Assembly (NCBI GenBank): GCA_964351855.1 | Contig: CAYGQD010000044.1 | Coordinates: 1 to 38,307, forward strand | DNA: 38,307 nucleotides | Origin: JBCDHN01 sp964351855 | Lineage (GTDB): Bacteria > Verrucomicrobiota > Verrucomicrobiia > Verrucomicrobiales > DEV007 | Reading direction: 5' to 3' | In this document: positions 1 through 8,612 of the stretch, in pieces | Layout of the letters: every line of letters begins with the position of its first letter | Position numbering within the stretch: position 1 is the first letter of the stretch | Translations under genes and position numbers: made by a program | The notes under the pieces: model-generated | What the model was told of the DNA's origin: nothing | Seen by the model: the letters and a program-made list of their open reading frames with translations, nothing else | Databases searched by the model: none

Positions 1-454
1 TAACTTTCATATCATAAGAAACGCCTCGCTTCGCTTGGCGCACAACGTCCGAGGCTCTGAAGTGCTGAGCGCCGGCGGAACCCGGATCGCCAGCTACCAG
101 CTTGCCAATGCGGTGCATCACCACACGTTGAATGCGTTGCAGCGACCACCCGCCCTCAATCGTGGCATCAAAATGTGCAACCTGCGCAATTCCTACGAAC
201 TACCCGTAATTCTGACGGAGCCTGTTTTTGGGAACAATGCGGTAGATGCCAGTCTACTTTCCACTCGGCGAAGCCACTGCGCAAAAGCGATCGTGCTGGG
301 CTTTATGGACTTCCAGAACCAAAAGAAATTACCCCAAGCTCAACGAGTTCTTCCGCCGGAGATCACGGACCTGCCGGAACACATCACGTCGTGACAATCC
401 GAGTTCCATGATTCGCCGACTTGCAGCCGCATCGTGTCGACTTAGAATGGCCGA
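1..454. other. Left-edge region with no supportable gene
   Basis: I see no credible coding region in these 454 bases. Short open frames exist on both strands, but none has a recognisable motif, and those reaching past 455 on the minus strand only shadow the EboA gene. There is no tRNA-like or terminator-like structure I can defend. The stretch from about 30 to 250 has an uneven, GC-rich then AT-rich texture and may be a degraded repeat or cassette relic, but this cannot be shown from one copy. The promoter of the gene at 455 should lie in its right part; no clear -35/-10 pair stands out. Confidence 0.5.
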
Positions 455-1309
455 ATGTTCGATCAATTGCTGACGCTTCTGCGGGAAACGGTGGAACCAT
501 CCACCAACGAATGGCTGGATAAGTATCTGGAGGAACAGAACGCGGAGTTCCATCAACGGAAATTTTATTACGCCTTCAGCGGTGCCACGCGTCAATTCCC
601 CAAAACCACCGTATCCTCCGACGCGTTGCCAACCCGAGATGACAGCTTTCAACTTGCCAACTGGACGGTCGATCAACTGGCGCGTTCCGTTCTTTTGCAA
701 CATCTCGGGCAACAAGAAAACTCAACCTACCTCAATTCGCTGTCTGCCCTGACCGAAACAGCCGATATCCGCGAGAGCGTCGCCATCTTCTCCACCTTTC
801 CCCTCCTCCCCACTCCGGAAGCGTTAGTTCCGTTAGCTCGCGAAGCGCTTCGGACCAATGTGGTTGATATTTTTGACGCAATCGCCCTGCAAAACCCATT
901 CCCGGCGGCACATTTTGACAACGAGGGTTGGAATCAAATGGTCTTAAAAGCGTTCTTTCTGGCTCGTCCGATCTATCAGATTTTTGGCTTGGATGCCCGT
1001 TGTAATCCTGATTTGAGCAACGCACTTCAAGACTATGCCCGAGAACGATGGGCTGCCGGGAGAGCTGTCTGGCCCGAACTGTGGAGGTTTCTCCCAACCC
1101 CATTGGAAGAATCCTTTGCCCCTGACCTTCAGCGACTCATCGATTCAAAGGAACCGGGGAACCGAGAGGCTGCAACCTTGCTGATCGCTTCTCACTCCGA
1201 CTCTTCTTTTCTTTCTCAACGTGAGAAGCTCTCAGATTTGCTCCCGCAAGCGCAGCGTGGTGAGTTAAGCTGGGATACGCTAGGTGCCAAACTTCAGGAA
1301 AGGCCTTGA
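455..1309 (+). CDS. eboA: EboA domain-containing protein
   Basis: 284-residue soluble protein matching the EboA family. Recognisable family blocks are the central LREALRT-type motif (here LAREALRTN, about residues 127-135), the segment with VLKAFFLARPIY (about 164-175), and the C-terminal DYARERWAAGR block (about 194-204). In cyanobacteria and other bacteria eboA belongs to the eboABCDEF cluster, linked to transport of a precursor to the periplasm in scytonemin-type systems; the biochemical role of EboA itself is not settled. The neighbour to the right is an unrelated lipoprotein and the 454 bases to the left hold no gene, so no other ebo gene is adjacent within the window. The ATG start lacks a clear Shine-Dalgarno. 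I am fairly confident of the family but not of the function. Confidence 0.7.
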   Translation: MFDQLLTLLRETVEPSTNEWLDKYLEEQNAEFHQRKFYYAFSGATRQFPKTTVSSDALPTRDDSFQLANWTVDQLARSVLLQHLGQQENSTYLNSLSALTETADIRESVAIFSTFPLLPTPEALVPLAREALRTNVVDIFDAIALQNPFPAAHFDNEGWNQMVLKAFFLARPIYQIFGLDARCNPDLSNALQDYARERWAAGRAVWPELWRFLPTPLEESFAPDLQRLIDSKEPGNREAATLLIASHSDSSFLSQREKLSDLLPQAQRGELSWDTLGAKLQERP

Positions 1310-1353
1310 GAACGAATCGTGATCGGGAAACGCCATCGAAGTGGCGAGAAAAG

Positions 1354-1373
1354 TGAGAAAAATCTCAATTTTG
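1354..1373 (+). terminator. Weak hairpin plus T-rich run after the EboA gene
   Basis: A 5-bp stem TGAGA/TCTCA with an AAAA loop is followed by ATTTTGTCTT. Just before it, 1331-1346 forms a second hairpin (CGCCA/TGGCG). Together they could end transcription of the EboA gene before the lipoprotein at 1420, but the stems are short. Confidence 0.3.
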
Positions 1374-1419
1374 TCTTAAATTTATGGTATTTTTCAAAAT
1401 TCCCTCAGATATTTGCACT

Positions 1420-2049
1420 ATGAAACCTCTGTCTTGCCTACTCCCTTTCGTCGCCTTTTGCATGAGCAGTTGTGTCGTCATGGAAAACGCGGCCACCTCG
1501 CTAAAGCCAGTCGGCCGTGGAATTCGCGATGGATTGACCGAAGTTGGACAGCAAAGCCGCAAGGGAGTTGCTTGGATTGAGTCACGGGTTCAAGAACGTT
1601 CCAAACAACGGCAGACCACACCGCGCCGAACGTTCACACCGGCCCCACCTTCAGTCTGGTCAAGTTCCAGTTCATCGGACGCACGGAGTCGTAGCCAATT
1701 GGCATCGAATCGACCGTCAACTACGAACAACAGCCAACGGACCGTATCCGTTCCAAAACCGCCCGTGAGCAAGCCCGCTCCTACCTCCTGGAATCAAGGC
1801 TCGGTGGGCGGATCTAAAAGCTCACCCCCGAAGCAATCTATGGGTCCGCAGCGCGAAACCTCTGCGCCCGTGAACGACCAGTTTAAGAACCTTCCCTTTG
1901 CCGTCGCCGTTCCTGGAAAATCGGGATTTGTCACGCTTCCCAACCGCAACTTACCGGACATTGACGTACAGGGAATCGCCCCTGGAACGCCCGTGGAAAT
2001 TCAGGATCCGGAGCGAACTGGCGAAACCATCCAGTTCAAGGTTCCCTGA
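1420..2049 (+). CDS. Small proline/serine-rich lipoprotein, clade-typical C-terminal domain
   Basis: 209 residues when started at the ATG at 1420. An in-frame ATG at 1384 would add 12 residues in front of the signal sequence and is less likely. The N-terminus (MKPLSCLLPFVAFCMSSC) is a short hydrophobic signal ending in a lipobox-like MSSC, so Cys18 is the probable lipidated residue. A long low-complexity linker rich in Ser, Pro, Thr and Gln (about residues 50-155) follows. The last 45 residues form a compact block containing VPGKSGFVTLPN and PGTPVEIQDP, which resembles the C-terminal module of small verrucomicrobial lipoproteins that end in a 'PGTxVxDP' element. No enzymatic function can be assigned. 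It converges on the nucleotidyltransferase gene, with a 14-base overlap of the coding ends. Confidence 0.75.
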   Translation: MKPLSCLLPFVAFCMSSCVVMENAATSLKPVGRGIRDGLTEVGQQSRKGVAWIESRVQERSKQRQTTPRRTFTPAPPSVWSSSSSSDARSRSQLASNRPSTTNNSQRTVSVPKPPVSKPAPTSWNQGSVGGSKSSPPKQSMGPQRETSAPVNDQFKNLPFAVAVPGKSGFVTLPNRNLPDIDVQGIAPGTPVEIQDPERTGETIQFKVP

Positions 2050-2779
2050 GGTTCAAGTCAGCTTCATCTTGATTGAGCGCGGCCAAGACCTCAGGATCGC
2101 GCACGTCCGCCCAATCTCCACTGAGTTCAACGGCTCGAATCTTTTTGCCGTCCCGAGCCATATCCCGAATCGCATCGGTCAACTCATATTCGCCCCTCGG
2201 CGAAAGGATCAGCTTCGCAGTGTAATCGTAAATCTCAGGACTGAAGGCGTAGATTCCGGCATTGTAGTAGGGGCTGGTTGGCTGCCCGGCTTCCGGCTTT
2301 TCAATCAGGTTGGTGACATAGTGATCCTCAATAAAAACCGCCCCACCTTTTGAGACATCTTCATTCACTTTCACCGTCATCCGCCCATCATCGCCCTCCA
2401 GTTTAACCAAGGGTTCATAGCTTTCCGGCGAAACCAGAATGTCCCCATAACTAAGCACGAAAGGCTCCGTTCCCGTGAAGGTTCGTCCCAATTCGACGAC
2501 CTTGCCGGTTCCGTCCTGAGTAATCTGTTCCACGTAATCGACCTGAACACCAAATCGGGAACCATTCCCAAAAAAATCGGCTATCACCTCTTTGCGATAG
2601 CCCACAACCATCAGAAAGTGGTCCACTCCTTGAGAAGCAAGCCCTTCAACGATGTGCTGGAGAATGGGTTTCCCCTGAACGGGCAACATGGGTTTCGGAA
2701 TGTCATCCGTGAGAGTCTTCATGCGGGTGCCGCGTCCAGCTGCAAGAATGACGGCTTTTTTCACTTCCTGGGTCATCAT
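2036..2779 (-). CDS. NTP_transferase-family sugar-1-phosphate nucleotidyltransferase
   Basis: About 247 residues. The N-terminus carries the signature AVILAAGRGTRM followed by the KPMLPV motif, the nucleotide-binding loop of sugar-phosphate nucleotidyltransferases (NTP_transferase family, GT-A fold). The YGDILV segment in the middle holds the Mg-binding aspartate, and NLIEKP with PYYNAGIYAF is the usual sugar-binding part. The C-terminus ends shortly after a GDWADVRDPE block. There is no left-handed beta-helix acyltransferase domain, so this is the short RmlA/RfbF/MobA-like type; substrate unknown (dTTP, UTP, CTP or GTP with a hexose or related phosphate). Two adjacent ATGs (2779 and 2776) are possible starts. 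The open frame continues upstream to 3073 but that part lacks family similarity. Confidence 0.87.
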   Translation of the reverse strand: MMTQEVKKAVILAAGRGTRMKTLTDDIPKPMLPVQGKPILQHIVEGLASQGVDHFLMVVGYRKEVIADFFGNGSRFGVQVDYVEQITQDGTGKVVELGRTFTGTEPFVLSYGDILVSPESYEPLVKLEGDDGRMTVKVNEDVSKGGAVFIEDHYVTNLIEKPEAGQPTSPYYNAGIYAFSPEIYDYTAKLILSPRGEYELTDAIRDMARDGKKIRAVELSGDWADVRDPEVLAALNQDEADLNLREP

Positions 2780-3112
2780 GGGACGGCATCTAAACCATTG
2801 GCTCCTGGTCCTCAACCGGATTTGCCGAGAGCTTCTCGCGAATACCTGCAATTTTCTTCCTTTTCGCCCGCAAAATCTGATAGACTCTCGTCTAAATCCC
2901 CAAGTGGAAAATGCGTTAATGAACTCGGCAGGAAATTTTGATTCGTGGGTTACGAAATCGTCTCGTTTTTGTAGCGATGACAATGGATTGGCTTCAGTCC
3001 AACCGCTCACTGATTGCTCGCCTCTGCGTCCCCCCTCCGTTTCCATCTTTTGAAAGAATTCTCCAGCTTCCATCGTAAGCCTTTGAAACTCCGCTCGAAC
3101 CTTGTTGCTATC
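2780..3112. promoter_or_regulatory. Divergent intergenic region, nucleotidyltransferase / alpha-2-macroglobulin
   Basis: 333 bases separate two divergently read genes, so promoters for both should lie here. I find no convincing -35/-10 pair, operator or riboswitch. A 27-codon open frame that begins with TTG lies on the minus strand at 2790-2873, just ahead of the nucleotidyltransferase start; it is discussed as a finding, not called as a gene. Confidence 0.4.
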
Positions 3113-6100
3113 ATGAAAACCCGAATCTCTCTTGCCATTCTCACCCTGTTCTGCGTTGCCTTACCCGCCGGTGCCCAGGATGCACCAGCAGAGACAGAGA
3201 AGGCTGAATCCCTCACCATTCAGCACTATCCGCGTTACTTCTATAACGCTTCCCGAACCCCAACCTTCACGATCCTTTTCAACGATCAAGTTTCCGTGTT
3301 GAAAGCCGGTCGAGAGTTCTTCTTTGAGGATCACGATGGAAAAGCCGTGAATGCTCGCGTGCGCCAAGCAACTGAAGAAGAGATCGGAAAGTTTTGGCAA
3401 TATTATGGAGGGGGGAACACGGTTTCGCCGGATCGGGCTCTTTTTTTGACCGTTGAACCCTCTCGACGGCTTCCCGTTGGTAAGAACTGGAGACTCGTCA
3501 TTCCCGAAGGATTTCAGAGTGAGACGAAGAGTCTTGAGATTGCGAAGCGCAATACCATTGGTGCCGGAACGATTCGGCCTTTCACCGTTCAGAACGCAGA
3601 CGCTCAGAACCCCTACAATTCTGAGCCATTGATCGGCGTGTGGTTTTCCAAAGACATCGATCCATCTTTGGCCCAGAATCTCGATCGCTTTATCCAACTC
3701 TCACCACAACCGGAAGATTTCAGCATGAAAATGCTCCAACGCGGGGTGGAACTTCGGGGCGACTTCAAATACGGACAGAAATACGATCTTTTGGTCCGGG
3801 GCGGAATGCTTGGAAGCGACGGATTGGAGCTGGAGGAACCCTATCGGAGTCAGATTGCATTTCAGCCGCGAGAGGGCTTCATCACCTTACCGGATTTTGA
3901 TATCGCTCAACCATTGAGTGGCGAGGGCACGTTCAAGATCCTGATGGGCAACCTGGAGAACATTCAGATTCGGGTCAAAGAACTGAAGGAAGATTCCCTC
4001 ATCTATGCCCTACGCGGCTATGCAATCTATGATCCTGAAAAAACCGATTGGGAAGTAGGCCAGAAATATCCTGCCTTCGAGATGGTACCGGGAAAAACGA
4101 TCTATGATGAAACCATCCCAATGACCTCAAAAATGGACCAGAGTGAAAGCTATGAACTCCTCTGGTCTACAATTGTTCCCGAAAATACGCCCGCAGGACT
4201 TTACATTAGTGTCGAGGGAGATTCGCGGGATCACCCCAGCCTTTCGAAGCATCGCGTCGGAGCATCCAGCATTGTTCAACTCACCGATTTGGGAATTGTC
4301 TGGAAAAAAACCACCGGACAAGCGCTCGCTTACGCGTTCTCGCTGAAAACCGGGAGACCGGTTGCGGGAGCCTCCTTGGATCTGATCGACGCGGATAACC
4401 ACACCGTTTCCACCTACCTGACCGACCAGGATGGAGTGGCCAGTTTTCCCTTAAGCGGCGCGAACGAAACGACTCGCTACCTCGTTGCGTCTAACGGGAA
4501 TGATCGCTATGCGACAGACTTCGACCCCGCTTCAGATCGAGGCCTATCGACTTGGCAATTCGACATTCGACAAAAGTATTCAGGAACGCCAGACGACCGA
4601 CTTCGCGCGTTCCTCTTTAGTGATCGCGGGATCTACAAACCCGGAGAGACGGTCCACATGAAGGCGATTGCCCGAATGGCGAACGGTGAGAAATTGCAAA
4701 AACCCAACGATGGAGCTTCCTTTGATGCGAAGCTCACGGTCTTTGATGGGCGTGGCCGTAAGGTCCTCAATCGGGAGATCGACTTCAATCACCGGGGAAC
4801 CCTCGATCTCTCGTTTCCTCTGCCCGTAGAATCGACGGGAACCTACCGAGCCCAGATCGACTTTGACGAACTTCTGGGCAAAAACCCGGAGTATCCTGAT
4901 GAAGATCATTACGATCGTTATGCGAACCTTTATTTCACAGTCGCAGATTACCGACCGAACACCTTCGAAGTCCATACGAAAAACCAATCGATTTACGATC
5001 CCGAAAGTGATATCAGCATTCCGGTTGCGGCGAACTATTACCGTGGAAAACCGCTCTCAAAAGCCTCGCTTCGCTGGCATGCCTCATATTATGCAACTTC
5101 TTTTTCCCCTGACGGTTTCGAAGGCTACGTCTTCGGGGAAAGAGACCATAACATTCGTGGACACAAAGCCGGAGAAGCGAGCCTCGACGATTCTGGATCG
5201 AGTGACATTCTTTTGGATTTCATCCCAACGGATAGCTTAGAGCAGCCGGTGCAAGTGAGCTTTGGCTTGGATGTCACAGATATCAATCAGCAAACCATTA
5301 GCAAAGAATCGGTATTTTTGGTTCATTCCTCCGACTACTATCTAGGCCTCAAGCTTCCGGCTGGATGGTTAGAAGTAGGGGGACCTCTATCGATCAACTT
5401 GTTACCTGTGACCAAGGACGGAAACGTTCTCGAGCGCCCCATTCCTGCAAAACTCACGATCGAGAGAGAGATCTGGACAACCACGAAGATCCAAACCGCA
5501 AGCGGCCAGATCCGCCACAAAAACGAGTGGGTCTTCCAAATGGTCAGCGAAGAGGCAGTCACCGTTGCAAAGGATGTCTCTCATTCGGTGACCTTGAACG
5601 AGGGAGGAACCTATCGCTTCACACTTGAGTCCACAGCCGAGGATGGGCCTGCCCTAAAAACCGTCACCAAGCGCCATATCTGGGGTGATGGAGACGTCTA
5701 CTGGGCTCACCGCGATGGGGATGCGATTGAACTCGTTGCCAACGAAGAAAGTTATCTCGTCGGCGATACGGCCAAAATCATGGTGAGATCGCCCATTCTC
5801 GGGACGGCTCTCATCACGACCGAACGAGCTGGCGTTTATCGCACGTTTGTCCGCGAGCTGACCACGAAGAATCAAACCATCGATCTTCCCATCACGGACA
5901 ACGACTCCCCCAATCTGTTTGTTAGTGTGCTGGTCGTTCGGGGCTCTCAAGACAGTCCCCACAAGTTCCAAGATACCGATTACAAGTTAGGCTATTGCGA
6001 ACTTAAGGTGACCCAACCAGCCAATGCGCTTCAGGTTTCGGTGGATACGCCTTCTCAAGAATCGCTTCCAGGTAGCATGGTTGAAATTGCGGCCACGGTC

Positions 6101-8509
6101 ACTGACTGGCAGAACCAACCTGTCCGAAACGCTGAAGTAACCCTCTACGCCGTCGATGAAGGCGTCCTCAGTCTAACCGGTTATCGAACTCCGGAACCGG
6201 CCACTACCTTCCATCGACCCTACCCGCTTTATGTGAAAACCTGGCACACCCTTTTCGAAGTCTTGCCGGAAAATCCGGACGAACGCACTTACAGCAATAA
6301 AGGCCTCATGATTGGCGGCGGCGGAGATTCCCTGTCGATGCTGCGCCAGAACGCGCGGAAGGATTTTCGGGCGACAGCTTTTTGGGCCGGAGCGCTCATG
6401 ACCGACGACACCGGGAAAGTCCGGGCAAGCTTTCGCGCCCCCGAGAACCTGACGGAATTTCGAGTGGTTGCCGTAGCGGTGGGAGAGGATCTGGAACAGT
6501 ATGGATCAGGCACGAATAAACTCACGATCAATAAACCACTCATCGTCGAGCCTGCGCTTCCTGCGTTTGCCAATGTGGGCGATCAAATCCTGATCCAAGC
6601 GGTCGTTCACAATACCACAGAATCGGCTGGTCGATTCGAAGTCACTCTAAAGGCGGATGGTCACGTCCGGATGCTTGAGAAAGACTTTCAGATTGTTCCG
6701 GCCGCATTCCAAAAGCCGACTTCTCCAACGGAATGGAGTTCGGTGATCGAGCTTGGAGCCAATACAACAGACGCTCTTCCCATCCCGATCGAATTCGTAG
6801 CGACCGGAGAAACCAAATGGACGTGGACGATTCGTGATATCAACAACAGTGATCCCACTCGCACCGACTCGATCGAGACCAAACTGAAAATTGGCTTTCC
6901 CGTCCCTCTTTTGGGAGAAGCCCATCACGTTAAAATCGATCCACGCTCTTCTGGGAATCTCCTTGCCAGCTTCGGGAAGGATCTCATGAATGGAATCGGG
7001 GACATCGATATCACGCTTTCCAACACTCGTATGTTGGAGGCGCTCGACGCCTTGGATTACAATCTGAAGTACCCTTATGGCTGCGTAGAACAAACCACTT
7101 CATCCACCCTGCCCTGGATGACGATGAATCGTTTGGAGAAAGTGTTTCCTTCCTTGAAACAGGACGAAGCGGCCAAAACGAAAGCGATCAATTACGGGTT
7201 GAACCGCCTCTTGAGTATGCAAACAAGCGCAGGGGGACTCAGCTACTGGCCGGGAGAGAACCAACCCATGATCTGGGGCAGCGCCTGGGGAGGCCTGGCC
7301 TTAGCGATGGGGAAAAATCAGGGTTATGATCTCCCCGAAGAACGGCTCGACGCACTCTGGACCTGGTTATCGTCTCAACTACGCAGCGAGGAGAAATCCA
7401 CCAATCAATGGTATGACAATGATTACTATCGTTGTCTCGGACTTTACACTCTTGCCTTAGCCGGAAAACCGGAACCCTCCTACCACGAAGTCTATTATCA
7501 GCGTCGCCTCACTATGAAGGAAGACGCCAAAGCCCTTCTTGCCCTTGCTATCCTTCAAGGCGGAACGGCGGAACAGCGGGCCTTGGTTCCTGAACTCCTC
7601 AGCGGAGAACAAGGCGCCCCCACCATGAAATGGTATGGACGGGGTGTCGGCCTTTCCACTCGATTGATTGCCCACGCGAAATTCAACCCCAGCGGTGACG
7701 AAGTTGATCAAATTCTGGTCGAGTTGCTGAAGAATCGCAAACCTCCTTATGGCTGGGGAAGCACTTACGCGAACGCATGGCCTCTTCTCGCCCTTTCGAA
7801 TGTTGCCGAGTTAGAAGCGATCTCGCCGAAACCCGCGACCCTCCAACTCGCCTGGGGCCAAGAGACACCATCCCTTTCTCTAGCCAGCCAGTTCGACAGC
7901 CGCGTTACTCAATTCGGGTTCGCGGGAGATGTCCGTGACCGGGATCTCAAATTCGATAATCCCAGCGACCAACCGCTCTTCGCCCACATCTCCGTGGCGA
8001 CACGTCCCGCTGAATTGTCGATGCAACCCCGAGATCAAGGATTCAAGATCCGTCGCAGTTATCATCAGTTGGCTCCGGATGGCACCATGACTGAAACGAA
8101 CGATTTTGAGGTCGGTGACTTAGTTGTCGTGCATCTGGAAACGACGATCAGCAATAAGGACGAGTCCTTTCTGGCAGTGGATGATCCGCTTCCTTCCGTT
8201 TTCGAGGCAATTAATCCCGCTTTTGAAAATCGAGCGAACGCGAACGCTCCACTGAATCGCTGGAAGCAGTTGCCGCGCGACTTTGAAGAAATCCGGACGG
8301 ACCGCGCCCTCTTCTTCTGCAATCGCCTCTGGAGCGAGGGCACCTACCGCATTCAGTATTTGGCGAGGGTCGTCGCCTCAGGGGTCGTGACCGCCCCACC
8401 GGCGAAAATCGAAGCAATGTATGAGCCCCAACGGCACGGACTCAGCGCCACCACGCGGGTAACGGCACGTTTGCCAGGAAAGCCAAATCCCAAAGTAGCG
8501 TCACGCTAA
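3113..8509 (+). CDS. Secreted bacterial alpha-2-macroglobulin (YfhM-like)
   Basis: 1798 residues from the ATG at 3113, where a signal peptide begins (MKTRISLAILTLFCVALPAG, cleavage near AGAQ). An upstream in-frame ATG at 3014 is rejected because it would bury that signal. Visible domains: N-terminal macroglobulin-like repeats to about residue 490; an MG2-type domain near 500-590 (DRGIYKPGETVHMKAI); a bait-region-type domain near 865-960 (SYLVGDTAKIMVRSP); the A2M domain near 1080-1180 (FRAPENLTEFRVVAVA); then the thioester domain with CVEQ at Cys1324-Gln1327; then a C-terminal macroglobulin-like domain. CxEQ is the reactive thioester motif, so the trap should be functional. Bacterial A2Ms trap proteases in the periplasm and often sit next to PBP1C, as here (103 bases downstream). 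No lipobox is seen, so it may be soluble rather than membrane-anchored, unlike E. coli YfhM. Confidence 0.93.
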   Translation: MKTRISLAILTLFCVALPAGAQDAPAETEKAESLTIQHYPRYFYNASRTPTFTILFNDQVSVLKAGREFFFEDHDGKAVNARVRQATEEEIGKFWQYYGGGNTVSPDRALFLTVEPSRRLPVGKNWRLVIPEGFQSETKSLEIAKRNTIGAGTIRPFTVQNADAQNPYNSEPLIGVWFSKDIDPSLAQNLDRFIQLSPQPEDFSMKMLQRGVELRGDFKYGQKYDLLVRGGMLGSDGLELEEPYRSQIAFQPREGFITLPDFDIAQPLSGEGTFKILMGNLENIQIRVKELKEDSLIYALRGYAIYDPEKTDWEVGQKYPAFEMVPGKTIYDETIPMTSKMDQSESYELLWSTIVPENTPAGLYISVEGDSRDHPSLSKHRVGASSIVQLTDLGIVWKKTTGQALAYAFSLKTGRPVAGASLDLIDADNHTVSTYLTDQDGVASFPLSGANETTRYLVASNGNDRYATDFDPASDRGLSTWQFDIRQKYSGTPDDRLRAFLFSDRGIYKPGETVHMKAIARMANGEKLQKPNDGASFDAKLTVFDGRGRKVLNREIDFNHRGTLDLSFPLPVESTGTYRAQIDFDELLGKNPEYPDEDHYDRYANLYFTVADYRPNTFEVHTKNQSIYDPESDISIPVAANYYRGKPLSKASLRWHASYYATSFSPDGFEGYVFGERDHNIRGHKAGEASLDDSGSSDILLDFIPTDSLEQPVQVSFGLDVTDINQQTISKESVFLVHSSDYYLGLKLPAGWLEVGGPLSINLLPVTKDGNVLERPIPAKLTIEREIWTTTKIQTASGQIRHKNEWVFQMVSEEAVTVAKDVSHSVTLNEGGTYRFTLESTAEDGPALKTVTKRHIWGDGDVYWAHRDGDAIELVANEESYLVGDTAKIMVRSPILGTALITTERAGVYRTFVRELTTKNQTIDLPITDNDSPNLFVSVLVVRGSQDSPHKFQDTDYKLGYCELKVTQPANALQVSVDTPSQESLPGSMVEIAATVTDWQNQPVRNAEVTLYAVDEGVLSLTGYRTPEPATTFHRPYPLYVKTWHTLFEVLPENPDERTYSNKGLMIGGGGDSLSMLRQNARKDFRATAFWAGALMTDDTGKVRASFRAPENLTEFRVVAVAVGEDLEQYGSGTNKLTINKPLIVEPALPAFANVGDQILIQAVVHNTTESAGRFEVTLKADGHVRMLEKDFQIVPAAFQKPTSPTEWSSVIELGANTTDALPIPIEFVATGETKWTWTIRDINNSDPTRTDSIETKLKIGFPVPLLGEAHHVKIDPRSSGNLLASFGKDLMNGIGDIDITLSNTRMLEALDALDYNLKYPYGCVEQTTSSTLPWMTMNRLEKVFPSLKQDEAAKTKAINYGLNRLLSMQTSAGGLSYWPGENQPMIWGSAWGGLALAMGKNQGYDLPEERLDALWTWLSSQLRSEEKSTNQWYDNDYYRCLGLYTLALAGKPEPSYHEVYYQRRLTMKEDAKALLALAILQGGTAEQRALVPELLSGEQGAPTMKWYGRGVGLSTRLIAHAKFNPSGDEVDQILVELLKNRKPPYGWGSTYANAWPLLALSNVAELEAISPKPATLQLAWGQETPSLSLASQFDSRVTQFGFAGDVRDRDLKFDNPSDQPLFAHISVATRPAELSMQPRDQGFKIRRSYHQLAPDGTMTETNDFEVGDLVVVHLETTISNKDESFLAVDDPLPSVFEAINPAFENRANANAPLNRWKQLPRDFEEIRTDRALFFCNRLWSEGTYRIQYLARVVASGVVTAPPAKIEAMYEPQRHGLSATTRVTARLPGKPNPKVASR

Positions 8510-8612
8510 CTTCGGCTGCCTCCATTCAGAGGTGAACACCGCAGCAACAACTTCGTCCAAATCAAGGTTGCAAGGCGATCTTGCGCCTCGGAAGGTCGAT
8601 GGTGTCTGGTGC

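Noticed and set aside
35..394. 119-codon plus-strand frame at the left edge
   Set aside because: No motif, no ribosome site, and two other overlapping frames of similar length; no basis for choosing it.
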